A stretch of 64,000 nt of DNA, from assembly GCA_015152475.1 (NCBI GenBank), contig SUTW01000005.1, forward strand, positions 1 through 64,000. Reading direction: 5' to 3'. Shown one piece after another: positions 10,482 to 20,940 of the stretch. This DNA comes from Cyanobacteria bacterium SIG30 (lineage in GTDB: Bacteria > Cyanobacteriota > Vampirovibrionia > Gastranaerophilales > Gastranaerophilaceae). Numbering within the stretch: position 1 is the first letter of the stretch; each line of letters opens with the position of its first letter. Both the position numbers and the translations under genes were made by a program. Under the pieces are notes generated by a model. That model was not told the origin of the DNA, did no database searches, and saw only the letters and a program-made list of their open reading frames with translations.

Positions 10482-11225
10482 ATGTCAGGACATTCTAAGT
10501 GGGCAAATATTAAACACAAAAAAGCTAAAACAGATGCTGCAAAAGGTGTTAGTTTTGCAAAATTTTCAAGAGAAATCATTATTTCAGCTAAAATGGGTGG
10601 TGCTGATCCTGCTGCTAATTTTAGATTAAGAACCGCAATTGATAAAGCAAAAGCTGGCGGGCTTCCAAATGACACAATTAAACGCGCTATTGAAAAAGGT
10701 GCAGGTGCAGGTTCAAGTGATAATTTTGAAGAAATTACATACGAAGGTTATGGCGCAGGCGGAGTTGCAGTTTTTGTTGAAGCCGCGACAGATAACAGAA
10801 ATAGAACAGCGGGAGATATCAGAAGCTATTTTACAAAATTTGGCGGTAACTTAGGTGAAACAGGTTGTGTTGGTTGGATTTTTGAACCTGCTGGCGTTGT
10901 TTATTTTGACAAATCTTGTAATTACGATAAACTTTTTGAAGACGGTATTGAATTTGATATTAAAGACATTGAAGATGATGAGGATAGATGGAAAGTTATA
11001 ACTTCTGTTGAAAATTTTCAATTAACAGTTGAAGGTTACGAAAAACTTGGTTATAAAATTCTTGAAAGTGATTTGGTTAGAATTCCGTCAAATTCTGTTG
11101 AAATTAAAGATGTAGACACTGCGAAAAAAGTTATGTTATTGCTTGAAAAACTTGAAGAACATGATGATGTGCAAAATGTTTATTCAAATTTTGAAACAGA
11201 TGACGAAATAATGGAAAAATTATAA
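10482..11225 (+). CDS. yebC: YebC/PmpR family protein
   Basis: MSGHSKWANIKHKKAKTDAAKG; EGYGAGGVAVFVEAATDNRNRT. Confidence 0.97.
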   Translation: MSGHSKWANIKHKKAKTDAAKGVSFAKFSREIIISAKMGGADPAANFRLRTAIDKAKAGGLPNDTIKRAIEKGAGAGSSDNFEEITYEGYGAGGVAVFVEAATDNRNRTAGDIRSYFTKFGGNLGETGCVGWIFEPAGVVYFDKSCNYDKLFEDGIEFDIKDIEDDEDRWKVITSVENFQLTVEGYEKLGYKILESDLVRIPSNSVEIKDVDTAKKVMLLLEKLEEHDDVQNVYSNFETDDEIMEKL

Positions 11226-13712
11226 TTTTTCAAAAATGTTTTCTTGAATTATCTTTATTTTATTTTGTTTATTGACTCTTATCATTTTATTTTCATGAAA
11301 GTGGTAAGAGTCAATTTTATTATCTTTGTCAATCTTAAATTTTATAGCTCCATGTTCTTTGGTTGAGAATATATGAACATTATTTAATTCAAGTGTTTCA
11401 ATTGTTTTGGGATGCGGGTGTTTATACATATTTGTGCCTGAAGAAATTATTGCATATTCAGGTTTTATTTCTTTTATCATTTTGTCATTTATTGAATCTT
11501 TTGCACCATGGTGACCAACTTTTAAAATATCAATGTCATTTGGTAAAATTGATTTTAAGTTTTCAAAGGCATAAATTCCTGCATCTGCCATAAATAATAT
11601 TTTCTTATCTTTGTATTCAACAAGGCAAATTATAGAATTTTCGTTTTCAAATTTTCTATCTTTGAAATCGGTATAAAATGTTGTTATCTTGACATCATCT
11701 TTGTTGTAAACGATTTCATTTGATTTTGGTATTTCATATGACATTTTCTTGAAATTCATATAATTTAGTGTTTCGTAAGAATTCTTGGTGTCGTAATATG
11801 ATTCTCTTATAAGAACTTTATTGACTTTTATATTTTCAAATATGTCGATAGCTCCACCTATGTGGTCATCATCAAAATGAGTTAAAATCATTAAATCAAT
11901 ATTTTTTATTGAATTATCTTTAAAATATTCATTTATAATGAGTTTTGCACTTGATATTCCTCTATATGGCAATTTGCCTGCGTCAATAAGAATATAACTA
12001 TTGTTTGGTGTTTTGATTAAGAAACTGTCGGCATTTCCGACATCAAATGCCATAATTTCAAAATCTTTGTTAGGTATTTTGATAAAAGTTAAAGTAAAAA
12101 TTAAAATAGTTATACAAATTGCTATATTAAATTTCTTATTTTTGAATTTTAGATTTAATGCATTAAAAAACAAAATTAAGAACAGATAATATAAAACCAT
12201 TTGTAAAATATTTGGCGAAGGTGTACTTATAACCGAGTGTGGTAATTCGGAAAAATAAGTTGAAATATTTAACAAACCACTTATGAAAGGTAAAGTTATA
12301 AAATCAGTTATTTTGACAATAAAATCTGAAACAAATGGAATGAGGCCAAGCATTGAACCTATAAAACCAAGGAAACTTATAACTGCAACAAAAGGCACAA
12401 CAATAATGTTTGCAAGAATGCTGTATGGAACAAAATTATTGAAATAATACATTTGAAGCGGTGCGACCCAAAGTTGCGCAATTAATGGAGTTGCAATGAT
12501 TCCTGCGATATACGCAGGTGAAATAAAATGAAGTAATCTTTTTAGGCAAGGATGCGCTTTTTGATGTTTATTTTTAAATTCAATTTCTTTTGTTTTAAAT
12601 AAATTAATTATTGGCTCACTACATATAACTAAACCTATTGTAACTAAAAATGATAATTCAAAACCGACATCAGTTAGCATTAATGGGTTAAACAATAAGA
12701 TAAGGAAACCTACAAGAAAAATTAGTGTCAAAGTGTTTGTTTGTCTGTAAATTAATTTACCAAATAATACAAACATCATCATTATGGAGGCTCTTAGAAT
12801 TGATGGCGGGAAACCTGTCATAAATGTATAAAGAAGTATAAGAAGTGCACTTGTTATAATCTTTGTTCTATAACCAAGGCCTATTAGACTTGCAATAAAA
12901 TACCAAATGAAGAAAATTATCCCGACATTTAATCCAGAAGCCGCCAAAAGATGCAATAAACCAGAATTTATAAATATTTGTTTGACATCATCCGGTGGGT
13001 TTATTGCTTCATTACCAAATACAATACCACTTATGATTTCTAGTTTTCCTTCCGGTATATGTTTTGCGTGTTTCTCAATAATATTATCTCTTGTAATATC
13101 GAGTTTTCTTAAAGTAGCCCACCAATTTTCAGAGGGTTTGTTTTTGATATTAAAAACTGGCGAATGAAGAATATTGTAATTATTATCTTTTACATAAAAG
13201 ACGCTAAAAGTATTTTTATTTTTTAAATAATGACTATAATTAAATTGTGATGGGTTGCTTGCTTCTGTTGGATTTCTTAAATTTCCTTGCAATGCAATAA
13301 AATCGCCAATTCTTACGTCTTTGAAATTCTTGTTTTCTTCATTTATGGTGACTAAAGTTTTTGAAGTTTTTATTTTTGTGTTGTTGACATTTTCTGTTTC
13401 CAGATAAAACTTCATTCTTGTTTTATTTAGACTTAATTGTGGAACAGAGATTATTCTTCCTTGAAGCGCAACATCATTTTGCGATTTTAATTTTCCTAAG
13501 AAATCATTTTCTTTGTTTTGAATTGATGTATTTATAAAGCCAAGAATAAAAATCAAATAAAAAATGATGCACAATTTTGTTGATGTAATTTTTCTTAATA
13601 TGCAAAATACTACAATAATTGTTGTTATGGTTAGAAGTATTGGCATCAAATCAAAACAAGAGCCAACTATACCTAAAATATAAAATAATGTTCCAATAAT
13701 TATGCTATTCAT
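11220..13712 (-). CDS. comEC: ComEC/Rec2 family competence protein with C-terminal metallo-beta-lactamase domain
   Basis: HLLAASGLNVG; LTHFDDDHIGG; KVGHHGAKDSIN. Confidence 0.93.
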   Translation of the reverse strand: MNSIIIGTLFYILGIVGSCFDLMPILLTITTIIVVFCILRKITSTKLCIIFYLIFILGFINTSIQNKENDFLGKLKSQNDVALQGRIISVPQLSLNKTRMKFYLETENVNNTKIKTSKTLVTINEENKNFKDVRIGDFIALQGNLRNPTEASNPSQFNYSHYLKNKNTFSVFYVKDNNYNILHSPVFNIKNKPSENWWATLRKLDITRDNIIEKHAKHIPEGKLEIISGIVFGNEAINPPDDVKQIFINSGLLHLLAASGLNVGIIFFIWYFIASLIGLGYRTKIITSALLILLYTFMTGFPPSILRASIMMMFVLFGKLIYRQTNTLTLIFLVGFLILLFNPLMLTDVGFELSFLVTIGLVICSEPIINLFKTKEIEFKNKHQKAHPCLKRLLHFISPAYIAGIIATPLIAQLWVAPLQMYYFNNFVPYSILANIIVVPFVAVISFLGFIGSMLGLIPFVSDFIVKITDFITLPFISGLLNISTYFSELPHSVISTPSPNILQMVLYYLFLILFFNALNLKFKNKKFNIAICITILIFTLTFIKIPNKDFEIMAFDVGNADSFLIKTPNNSYILIDAGKLPYRGISSAKLIINEYFKDNSIKNIDLMILTHFDDDHIGGAIDIFENIKVNKVLIRESYYDTKNSYETLNYMNFKKMSYEIPKSNEIVYNKDDVKITTFYTDFKDRKFENENSIICLVEYKDKKILFMADAGIYAFENLKSILPNDIDILKVGHHGAKDSINDKMIKEIKPEYAIISSGTNMYKHPHPKTIETLELNNVHIFSTKEHGAIKFKIDKDNKIDSYHFHENKMIRVNKQNKIKIIQENIFEKL

Positions 13713-13760
13713 TTTATTCTCAAACTTATAATATAATAATTTTTCACAAAAATTGTTTTT

Positions 13761-15326
13761 GTGTCAATTTTTTACGTGTTTTGTTTTTTATTAGTTAAGT
13801 GCACAAAAATGAATATAAAACAAATTCAAAAAACCAATAATTACAATATTTGTGTGTCATCAAGCTTGAAAGGAAATATATCTTTCAAAGGTGATACTAA
13901 AAGGACTGATACTTCAAGTAATGCTGATTTTGCTTCAAGAGAAGCTTGTGAAGGATTAAAAAGTCTTGCTTTTGCAAAAATGTCTAATAATTCCTCAGAG
14001 TTAGATAATTTAGATAGAGTTGTTTCAAGTGGTGAAAAGGCAAAAGTTTTAGTAAAAACAAGAGAAGAATTTCCTTATTATTTTTTATCAAGCATGCATG
14101 ATGCCATTGAAAATCTTGGTCAACTTAAAGTTGTTCAGCTTATTTTAAATAAAACAGAAGATGAAGGGCAAGATTATATCTATAAAGATACTGAACAAAT
14201 TTTGGGCATTGTAAATGCTTGCAAAAATCCTGATGTTTCTGAAATTGCACTTAATTTAATTGAAGAAAATGATATTTCTTTTGAGCCAGAAATTTTTGTC
14301 AAGATGAGTGATTTAAAAAATAATTCAAAAGATAAATTTGATTATGTTATTAATTCGAATTATCTTTTGCGTTATTTAGATAGTACTTTATCATTAGCTA
14401 GTTATGGGCCACGAAATTTAATTGACGAAATGGATGTAGATGAATTTCCAAAAATGGAAAAAATTATGTCTGATGTTGCAAATAAATACGGTAATAAACG
14501 CTATATAAAATCTATGGTTGATTTGTATTATATCAATCAAGATGTTTATGATTATGCAATGAGTTCAGATGTTTTACTTAAAGATTTTTTTGCTTATTCA
14601 AGAAGTTTTGAAACCAATGAAATTTTAACTGTAAATACCTTAAAAATGCTTGAAGAAAGTTGCAGGGCCAATACTGGTGGTGATAAAAATTTGAGAGCTT
14701 ATGTTTACGATAGTGATGTTTTTAACAATGAAGATAAATTAAATAAATATTTATCTCAATTTGTTGTTAAAGATGATTTTGAAGTTTATAGATGCGACAG
14801 AAACACAGGGCTTTTTGAAAATATTTCAATAGACCACACTCCGCTTGGGCGCAAAGCAAGAAGAATAATACATTCTCATCCTTTTAAATTTAAAAAAGAT
14901 TTGATTATACCAAATGATAAAAAATATTTTACGAGCGACAAAAAAAGTTTACATGAATATTTTTCAGGCAAGAAAAATCTTACATTGTCTGACGCCATGC
15001 TTATTGCAAAATATGGTGATGATAAATATTTAAATGATTTATATGAGGCAATTAAAAATGCAGAAGTAATTGATGAAAGATTTAAGTCATCAACATTATC
15101 TAAAAAGTTTGCAGATAATTGGTCATATAACAATAATGATAAAACCGCAAAAATGAAATCCAGACTTTTGGTCAAAAAGGGTTGCGAAGGCGCTTATGAC
15201 ACATCAAGAACTGGACAATTTGAATATATTTTAAATAATCATCCAAAGAAAATAAAATATCATGATGTTAAGTTTGATAGAGAAAACAATATTTTTGAAT
15301 TAATTGGAACTGTTGAAAAAAATTAA
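13761..15326 (+). CDS. Hypothetical protein; likely start is ATG 13809
   Basis: Long ORF, no recognised domain; MNIKQIQKTNNYNICVSSSLKGNISFKGD N-terminus. Confidence 0.75.
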   Translation: MSIFYVFCFLLVKCTKMNIKQIQKTNNYNICVSSSLKGNISFKGDTKRTDTSSNADFASREACEGLKSLAFAKMSNNSSELDNLDRVVSSGEKAKVLVKTREEFPYYFLSSMHDAIENLGQLKVVQLILNKTEDEGQDYIYKDTEQILGIVNACKNPDVSEIALNLIEENDISFEPEIFVKMSDLKNNSKDKFDYVINSNYLLRYLDSTLSLASYGPRNLIDEMDVDEFPKMEKIMSDVANKYGNKRYIKSMVDLYYINQDVYDYAMSSDVLLKDFFAYSRSFETNEILTVNTLKMLEESCRANTGGDKNLRAYVYDSDVFNNEDKLNKYLSQFVVKDDFEVYRCDRNTGLFENISIDHTPLGRKARRIIHSHPFKFKKDLIIPNDKKYFTSDKKSLHEYFSGKKNLTLSDAMLIAKYGDDKYLNDLYEAIKNAEVIDERFKSSTLSKKFADNWSYNNNDKTAKMKSRLLVKKGCEGAYDTSRTGQFEYILNNHPKKIKYHDVKFDRENNIFELIGTVEKN

Positions 15327-15784
15327 TTTTCAAGCAAAACTACGCAATTAGCTTCGATTGCCTGCATATTTCCAACTGCATCTAAACCTTCTTTTGTTTT
15401 TGCTTTAATTGAGACATTTTCAATGTCTGTAAACAACGCTTTTGCTATATTTTTTCTCATGTCTTCTATGTAAGGCATTAATTTTGGTTTTTGAGCAATT
15501 ATATTTGAATCTATATTTATAATTTTAAATCTGTATTTATTGCATATATTTTTTAGTAGTTCAATACTATCTGCATTTTTATATTTTTCATCTGTATCTG
15601 GAAAATGATAACCAATATCGCGCTTTGCAAGAGCGCCAAGAATTGCATCAATTATCGCATGAATTAAAACGTCACCATCAGAATGTGCTATTAAAGACTT
15701 ATCACAAGGAATTTTAATTCCGCCAAGTGTTATAAAATCACCATTTTGAAGTTTGTGTATATCGTAACCAATACCTATTCGCAT
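15323..15784 (-). CDS. ispF: 2-C-methyl-D-erythritol 2,4-cyclodiphosphate synthase
   Basis: RIGIGYDIHKL; AHSDGDVLIHAIIDAILGAL. Confidence 0.97.
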   Translation of the reverse strand: MRIGIGYDIHKLQNGDFITLGGIKIPCDKSLIAHSDGDVLIHAIIDAILGALAKRDIGYHFPDTDEKYKNADSIELLKNICNKYRFKIINIDSNIIAQKPKLMPYIEDMRKNIAKALFTDIENVSIKAKTKEGLDAVGNMQAIEANCVVLLEN

Positions 15785-16602
15785 AAGATATACCTTTCAA
15801 TTGCTTGCGCAAGACCATCTTCATTGACGTGAGGGCAAATGTAATCTGCAACTTTTTTAAGCCCTTCGCTTGAATTTTTCATAGCGATTTTTAATCCTGC
15901 ATGTAAAAGTAAATCAATATCATTGTCTTGGTCGCCTGAGGCCATAACTTCTTCTTTTTTGAAACCCCAGTATTCTCTTAAAAAATCAAGCGCAACACCT
16001 TTTGTGGCATTAATGTCGGTAAATTCACAATAATATTTATGCGATCTTACAACTGTTAATTTATCTTTATATTTCTCGCTCATTCTTCTGACTAAATCTA
16101 CGAGTTTTTCTTCATCATAAATAACAGCTAGAAGTTTGCTTACATTTCCAATTTCCACGTTATTTAAATTATCTACAATTTTGTAATCAACAAATCTTCC
16201 ATTACAGTAATCATCCATTATTTTTTTATTGTAATCATCAATGTATAAGATATCATTGTTATAAAGATGAGTGTGGATATTTTCTTCTTTTAAAGTTTTT
16301 ATAATGTCTTTAACTAAATCTTTTTTAACAGGTGCTTGCCAAAGTATTTTATCTTTGTCTCTAACCATTGCGCCTTGATAACATATAACAGGTGTTTCAA
16401 GACCAAATTGCTGAGAAACAGGATAAGCTCCGTCAAACATTCTGCCTGATGCGAGAACTACTTTAACCCCCTTTTTATTAAGTTTTAAAATTGTATTTTT
16501 CATGTAATCAGAACATGAGCAATCATATCTCAGCAAGGTGCCATCAATATCTGTTACAAGCATTTTTATCAATTTTGTGTTCTCCTTATGTTTATTATAC
16601 AA
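15775..16602 (-). CDS. Cof-type HAD-IIB hydrolase
   Basis: VTDIDGTLL; ASGDQDNDIDLL. Confidence 0.93.
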   Translation of the reverse strand: MYNKHKENTKLIKMLVTDIDGTLLRYDCSCSDYMKNTILKLNKKGVKVVLASGRMFDGAYPVSQQFGLETPVICYQGAMVRDKDKILWQAPVKKDLVKDIIKTLKEENIHTHLYNNDILYIDDYNKKIMDDYCNGRFVDYKIVDNLNNVEIGNVSKLLAVIYDEEKLVDLVRRMSEKYKDKLTVVRSHKYYCEFTDINATKGVALDFLREYWGFKKEEVMASGDQDNDIDLLLHAGLKIAMKNSSEGLKKVADYICPHVNEDGLAQAIERYILCE

Positions 16603-16637
16603 TTAAATTCAGGGAAGTAAACAAAATAGAGGTTAAT

Positions 16638-18011
16638 ATGATTGAAAGACAAAGACCAATAGAACAAGATATGGTGAAAAGAAGATCAAATTTTGATCCA
16701 GTTGAAGAAAATTTTACAGATGAACAAGCTAAACTTGAAGCTTCAAGATGCTTAAATTGTAAAAATCCTCTGTGTTCTAAGGGTTGTCCTGTAAGTGTCA
16801 AAATCCCTGATTTCATAAAACAAATTAAAGAAGGCAATTTGCAATCTGCAGGTGAAATCATAAGACAAGATAATATGTTGCCTTCTGTTTGTGGAAGAAT
16901 TTGTCCGCAAGAAAGACAATGCGAAAGTAAATGTATCTTAGGAATTAAGCAAAAGCCTGTTGCAATCGGTGCGCTTGAAAGATATGTTGGTGATAATTCA
17001 GAAGCTAAAAAAGTTGAAATAACAGAAAATAATATAAAGGTTGCAATTGTTGGTTCTGGTTGTGCTGGTATGTCTGCCGCAGCTGACCTTAGATGTGCTG
17101 GTTTTGATGTAACTGTTTTTGAAGCACTTCACGAATTAGGTGGTGTTTTAAGATATGGCATACCTCCGTTCCGTTTACCAAGAACTGTTTTGGATAGAGA
17201 AATAGCTTCTCTAAAAGAAATGGGTGTTAAATTTGAAAAAAATGTTGTTGTTGGTAAATCAATAACATTAAATCAACTTAAAGAAGAAGGTTTTAAGGCT
17301 ATATTTATTTGTTCTGGCGCAGGCCTTCCAAAAATGTTGAATATAGTTGGTGAAAATTTAAATGGTGTTTATAGCGCAAACGAATTTTTAACAAGAGTTA
17401 ATTTGATGCATGCAAACCAAGATGACACACCAACACCTTTAAAAGTTGGCAAAGTTGCTGCAATTATTGGTGGCGGAAACGTTGCAATGGATGCTGCAAG
17501 AACTGCTGTCAGAGTTGGTTTTGACGAAGTTTATATAGTATACAGAAGAACTGAGGCTGAACTTCCTGCTCGTTTAGAAGAGATTCGTCACGCAAAAGAA
17601 GAAGGAATTATTTTCAAATTCTTGCACAATCCTGCAGAAATATTGGGTGAAAACGGTTTTGTTAAATCTATGAAACTTGAAGTTATGGAATTAGGTGAAC
17701 CTGATGCAAGTGGAAGACGTCGTCCAGTTGGAACAAATACATATATTGATATGCCATTAGATACAGTTATTGTTGCACTTGGAACTGGTCCTAATCCAAT
17801 TATTCAAAAATCAGCTGAGAGTGAAAATATTGCAATTGAAACAGATTCAAAAGGTTATATTGTTATAAACGAACTTGCACAAACAACGGTAGATGATATC
17901 TTTGCAGGTGGCGATGTTGCGCCTCTTGGAGAAAGTACTGCGATTAAGGCAATGGGCGCTGGTAAACGTGCAGCTAAAACTATTATAGAGAAATTTAATT
18001 CTAATAAATGA
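16638..18011 (+). CDS. gltD: NADPH-dependent glutamate synthase small-subunit-like oxidoreductase
   Basis: CLNCKNPLCSKGCPV; VCGRICPQERQCE; IVGSGCAGMSAA; IFAGGDV. Track ORF starts at 16491, but ATG 16638 fits the family N-terminus. Confidence 0.93.
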   Translation: MIERQRPIEQDMVKRRSNFDPVEENFTDEQAKLEASRCLNCKNPLCSKGCPVSVKIPDFIKQIKEGNLQSAGEIIRQDNMLPSVCGRICPQERQCESKCILGIKQKPVAIGALERYVGDNSEAKKVEITENNIKVAIVGSGCAGMSAAADLRCAGFDVTVFEALHELGGVLRYGIPPFRLPRTVLDREIASLKEMGVKFEKNVVVGKSITLNQLKEEGFKAIFICSGAGLPKMLNIVGENLNGVYSANEFLTRVNLMHANQDDTPTPLKVGKVAAIIGGGNVAMDAARTAVRVGFDEVYIVYRRTEAELPARLEEIRHAKEEGIIFKFLHNPAEILGENGFVKSMKLEVMELGEPDASGRRRPVGTNTYIDMPLDTVIVALGTGPNPIIQKSAESENIAIETDSKGYIVINELAQTTVDDIFAGGDVAPLGESTAIKAMGAGKRAAKTIIEKFNSNK

Positions 18012-18046
18012 TATAAAAAATACATTTTAGGTTTAAAATTTTATCT

Positions 18047-18370
18047 ATGTATAATGATGATTTTGAGCTAGAAGATGCTGAACTGAAAAAAGTTGGTCTT
18101 GAACTTATGTTTTTGACTCCAGAAAAGTGTTCTCATCAAGAGGGGATAACCGTAGTTGAGCTTGCAAAATCTGTTTCATTAGATGTAGAAACAACGAGAA
18201 AGAAATTAAAAATATTACAAAATGCTGGTGTTGTAAGGGCAAAAGGAATTAATCCAAAATTTTGGAAATTTGATAATTATTTTTTTCAAAGAATGGATGA
18301 AGATGACCCAATATATAGATTATTAGTTTCTTTTGACGATGTTGATTTTGATAGGTATTTTCAATATTGA
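18047..18370 (+). CDS. Small winged-helix-like regulatory protein
   Basis: VVELAKSVSLDVETTRKKLKILQNAGVVRAKG resembles a wHTH. Confidence 0.55.
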   Translation: MYNDDFELEDAELKKVGLELMFLTPEKCSHQEGITVVELAKSVSLDVETTRKKLKILQNAGVVRAKGINPKFWKFDNYFFQRMDEDDPIYRLLVSFDDVDFDRYFQY

Positions 18371-19674
18371 TAAAAATAGGTGACATTGTAGATGTAAAAA
18401 TTGAGAAAATTGTCTATGAGGGCTATGGTTTGGCTAGAATAGATAATTTTGTTATTTTTGTTGATAATGCTGTACCTCTTGATTTATTGAAGGTTGAAAT
18501 TAAAAAAGTTAACAAAAAATTTGCTAATGCAAAAATTATTGAAATCATTAATCCTTCACCTCATAGAATTAAACCTGAATGTCATTTGTTTAATGCTTGT
18601 GGTGCTTGTAATTTACAGTTTGTTAATTATGATTTTCTTTTAAAATGCAAAAAACAAATTGTAGAAGAAGCCTTGTCTATCAAGGTTAATGATGTTATTG
18701 CGAGTCCTAAAATATTTAATTATAGATGCAAAAGTCAATATCCTGTGACTGAAACAAAAAATTCCAAAAGAGTTATTGCGGGATACTACAAACCCAAAAG
18801 CCATGAAATTGTAAATATAAAATATTGTATGGCGCAGGATAGTGTAGTTGACGAAATTATTCAATATATTAGAGATAATTGGTCTTTTGGTTGTTATGTT
18901 GAAAAAAAACATTCAGGACTTTTAAGGCATATTGTTGTTAAAAAATCTTCATCAACAAATGAAATCTTGGTTGTTCTTGTTTTAAATTCTGATAACAAAG
19001 TTGATTTAGTTGATTTTTTTGAAAATCTTACAAAAAAATTTCCTGATATTAAAGGTTGTTTGATAAATTATAATTCTGAAAAGACAAATAAAATTTTAGG
19101 TAGTAAAACAGAAACCATCTTGGGACAAAATTTTTATACCGAGATTTTGGATAATAAAACATATAAAATTGGTGCTGAAAGTTTTTTCCAGGTAAACCCT
19201 GCTTGTGCTGTTAATATTTTTAATGAAGTTAAAAAAGCAGTTAAACCTAATTCAACTGTTCTTGATTGTTATGGTGGTGTTGGTGCAATTGGTGTTTGGC
19301 TATCAGATATTGCAAAAAAAGTTACCTTAATTGAAATAAATGAAGACGCTGTTAATTTTGCGCATGAAAATTTTAAAAATAATAATGTAAAAAATTATGA
19401 AATTATACTTGGTGATGCTAAAGAAAAGTTAAATGGTTTATATGATTATGCAATTATTGATCCACCAAGAAAAGGCGCAGATTTTTCTTTTTTACAAAAA
19501 CTATCTTCAATTACGAACAACATAATTTATGTTTCTTGTAATCCTCTTACATTGGCCCGCGACATAAAAGTTTTAAAAGATTTTAACTTTGAGGTAAAAT
19601 ATGTACAACCAATAGATATGTTTCCTTTTACTTATCATATTGAAAATGTGTGTATTTTAGAAAAGAAATCATGA
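18367..19674 (+). CDS. rlmD: 23S rRNA (uracil-5-)-methyltransferase, RlmD/RumA type
   Basis: N-terminal TRAM-like region; CHLFNACGACNLQ cluster; DPPRKGAD; YVSCNPLTLARD. Confidence 0.94.
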   Translation: MIKIGDIVDVKIEKIVYEGYGLARIDNFVIFVDNAVPLDLLKVEIKKVNKKFANAKIIEIINPSPHRIKPECHLFNACGACNLQFVNYDFLLKCKKQIVEEALSIKVNDVIASPKIFNYRCKSQYPVTETKNSKRVIAGYYKPKSHEIVNIKYCMAQDSVVDEIIQYIRDNWSFGCYVEKKHSGLLRHIVVKKSSSTNEILVVLVLNSDNKVDLVDFFENLTKKFPDIKGCLINYNSEKTNKILGSKTETILGQNFYTEILDNKTYKIGAESFFQVNPACAVNIFNEVKKAVKPNSTVLDCYGGVGAIGVWLSDIAKKVTLIEINEDAVNFAHENFKNNNVKNYEIILGDAKEKLNGLYDYAIIDPPRKGADFSFLQKLSSITNNIIYVSCNPLTLARDIKVLKDFNFEVKYVQPIDMFPFTYHIENVCILEKKS

Positions 19675-20900
19675 AGAATTTTTTTATTAAAACTTTAGGG
19701 TGTAAAACAAACCAAATTGAAGGACAGCTTATTTCCCAAAATATGCTTGAAAATGGTTTTGAAAAATCGCCAACTGTGACGGATGCTGATATTTATATTT
19801 TAAATTCTTGCGCTGTTACACATCATGCAGAAGCGCAAGCTAATTATCTTTTAGGGCAGGCAAAACGCCTAAATCCAAATATAAAAACGATATTGTGTGG
19901 TTGTATGCCACAAACAAATAAAGATGATATTAAAAATGCTGATATTATTTTAGGTAATACTGAAAAATTAAATATTGTTGATTACTTAAATAAAAGTAGT
20001 GTTAACGATATTTTTAATGAAGATAAATTTAGTTTTCATATTTTAAAATCGTCTTCTTCAACAAGACCAAGCATTAAAATACAGGACGGTTGCAATAATC
20101 GTTGCGCATATTGTATTATTCCTTACGCAAGAGGAAAATCGAGATCAAATTCAATTAAAAATATATTGGACCAAATTAATACATTAAAACCAAAAGAAAT
20201 TGTTTTGACTGGGATTCATTTAGGGCAATGGGGGCAGGATTTTAATCTTAAATTAATAGATTTACTTAAAGAAATTGAAAAAACTGATATTTTGAGATAC
20301 AGGTTAGGCTCTCTTTATGTAAATGAAATTGATGATGAATTATTAAATTTTCTTTTGAATAGTAAAAAATTTTGTCCGCATTTTCATTTGTCTCTTCAAA
20401 GCATGTGTGATAAGACTCTTAAAAACATGAATAGATTTTATACTGTTGAAGATGTTTTTAATTTAACTAATAAATTAAGATTTGATGTTCCCGTTTTTAT
20501 AGGATGTGATGTTATTGTTGGTTTTCCAGGCGAAACAGAAGAAGATTTTGAAACAACTTATCATAATTTAATTAAAGCAGGCGTTAATAAAATTCATGTT
20601 TTTCCTTATTCAAAAAGAAAAGGCACAAAAGCTTATGATATGGATAATCAGGTTCAGGAAAATACAAAAACAAATAGGGCAAAAAAACTGACAATTTTAT
20701 CAACAGCACTTTATAAAAAATTTGTTAAAAGCAATATGGATTTAGAACACGAATTTATTTTTGAAAAAAAATCAATTAAGACCGGACTAAATTGCGGTGT
20801 TACAAAGAATTATATAAAAGCTTTCTTTAAAGGCGAAACTGATTTAAAAGGAAGTTTTAAGAAGATTAAATTAAAAGATGCTTATAAAATAGACTTTTAA
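19671..20900 (+). CDS. mtaB: MtaB-type tRNA methylthiotransferase
   Basis: TLGCKTNQIEGQ; IQDGCNNRCAYCIIPYARG radical-SAM cluster. Track ORF starts at 19650. Confidence 0.93.
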   Translation: MKNFFIKTLGCKTNQIEGQLISQNMLENGFEKSPTVTDADIYILNSCAVTHHAEAQANYLLGQAKRLNPNIKTILCGCMPQTNKDDIKNADIILGNTEKLNIVDYLNKSSVNDIFNEDKFSFHILKSSSSTRPSIKIQDGCNNRCAYCIIPYARGKSRSNSIKNILDQINTLKPKEIVLTGIHLGQWGQDFNLKLIDLLKEIEKTDILRYRLGSLYVNEIDDELLNFLLNSKKFCPHFHLSLQSMCDKTLKNMNRFYTVEDVFNLTNKLRFDVPVFIGCDVIVGFPGETEEDFETTYHNLIKAGVNKIHVFPYSKRKGTKAYDMDNQVQENTKTNRAKKLTILSTALYKKFVKSNMDLEHEFIFEKKSIKTGLNCGVTKNYIKAFFKGETDLKGSFKKIKLKDAYKIDF

Positions 20901-20940
20901 ATTTGTTGGTGTTTAAATTGTCTTATAGGGAGGAATTATC

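Noticed and set aside
10408-10854. Track ORFs 10408-10629 (+), 10442-10675 (-), 10639-10854 (+)
   Set aside because: Alternate frames over yebC; the YebC frame is clearly the coding one.
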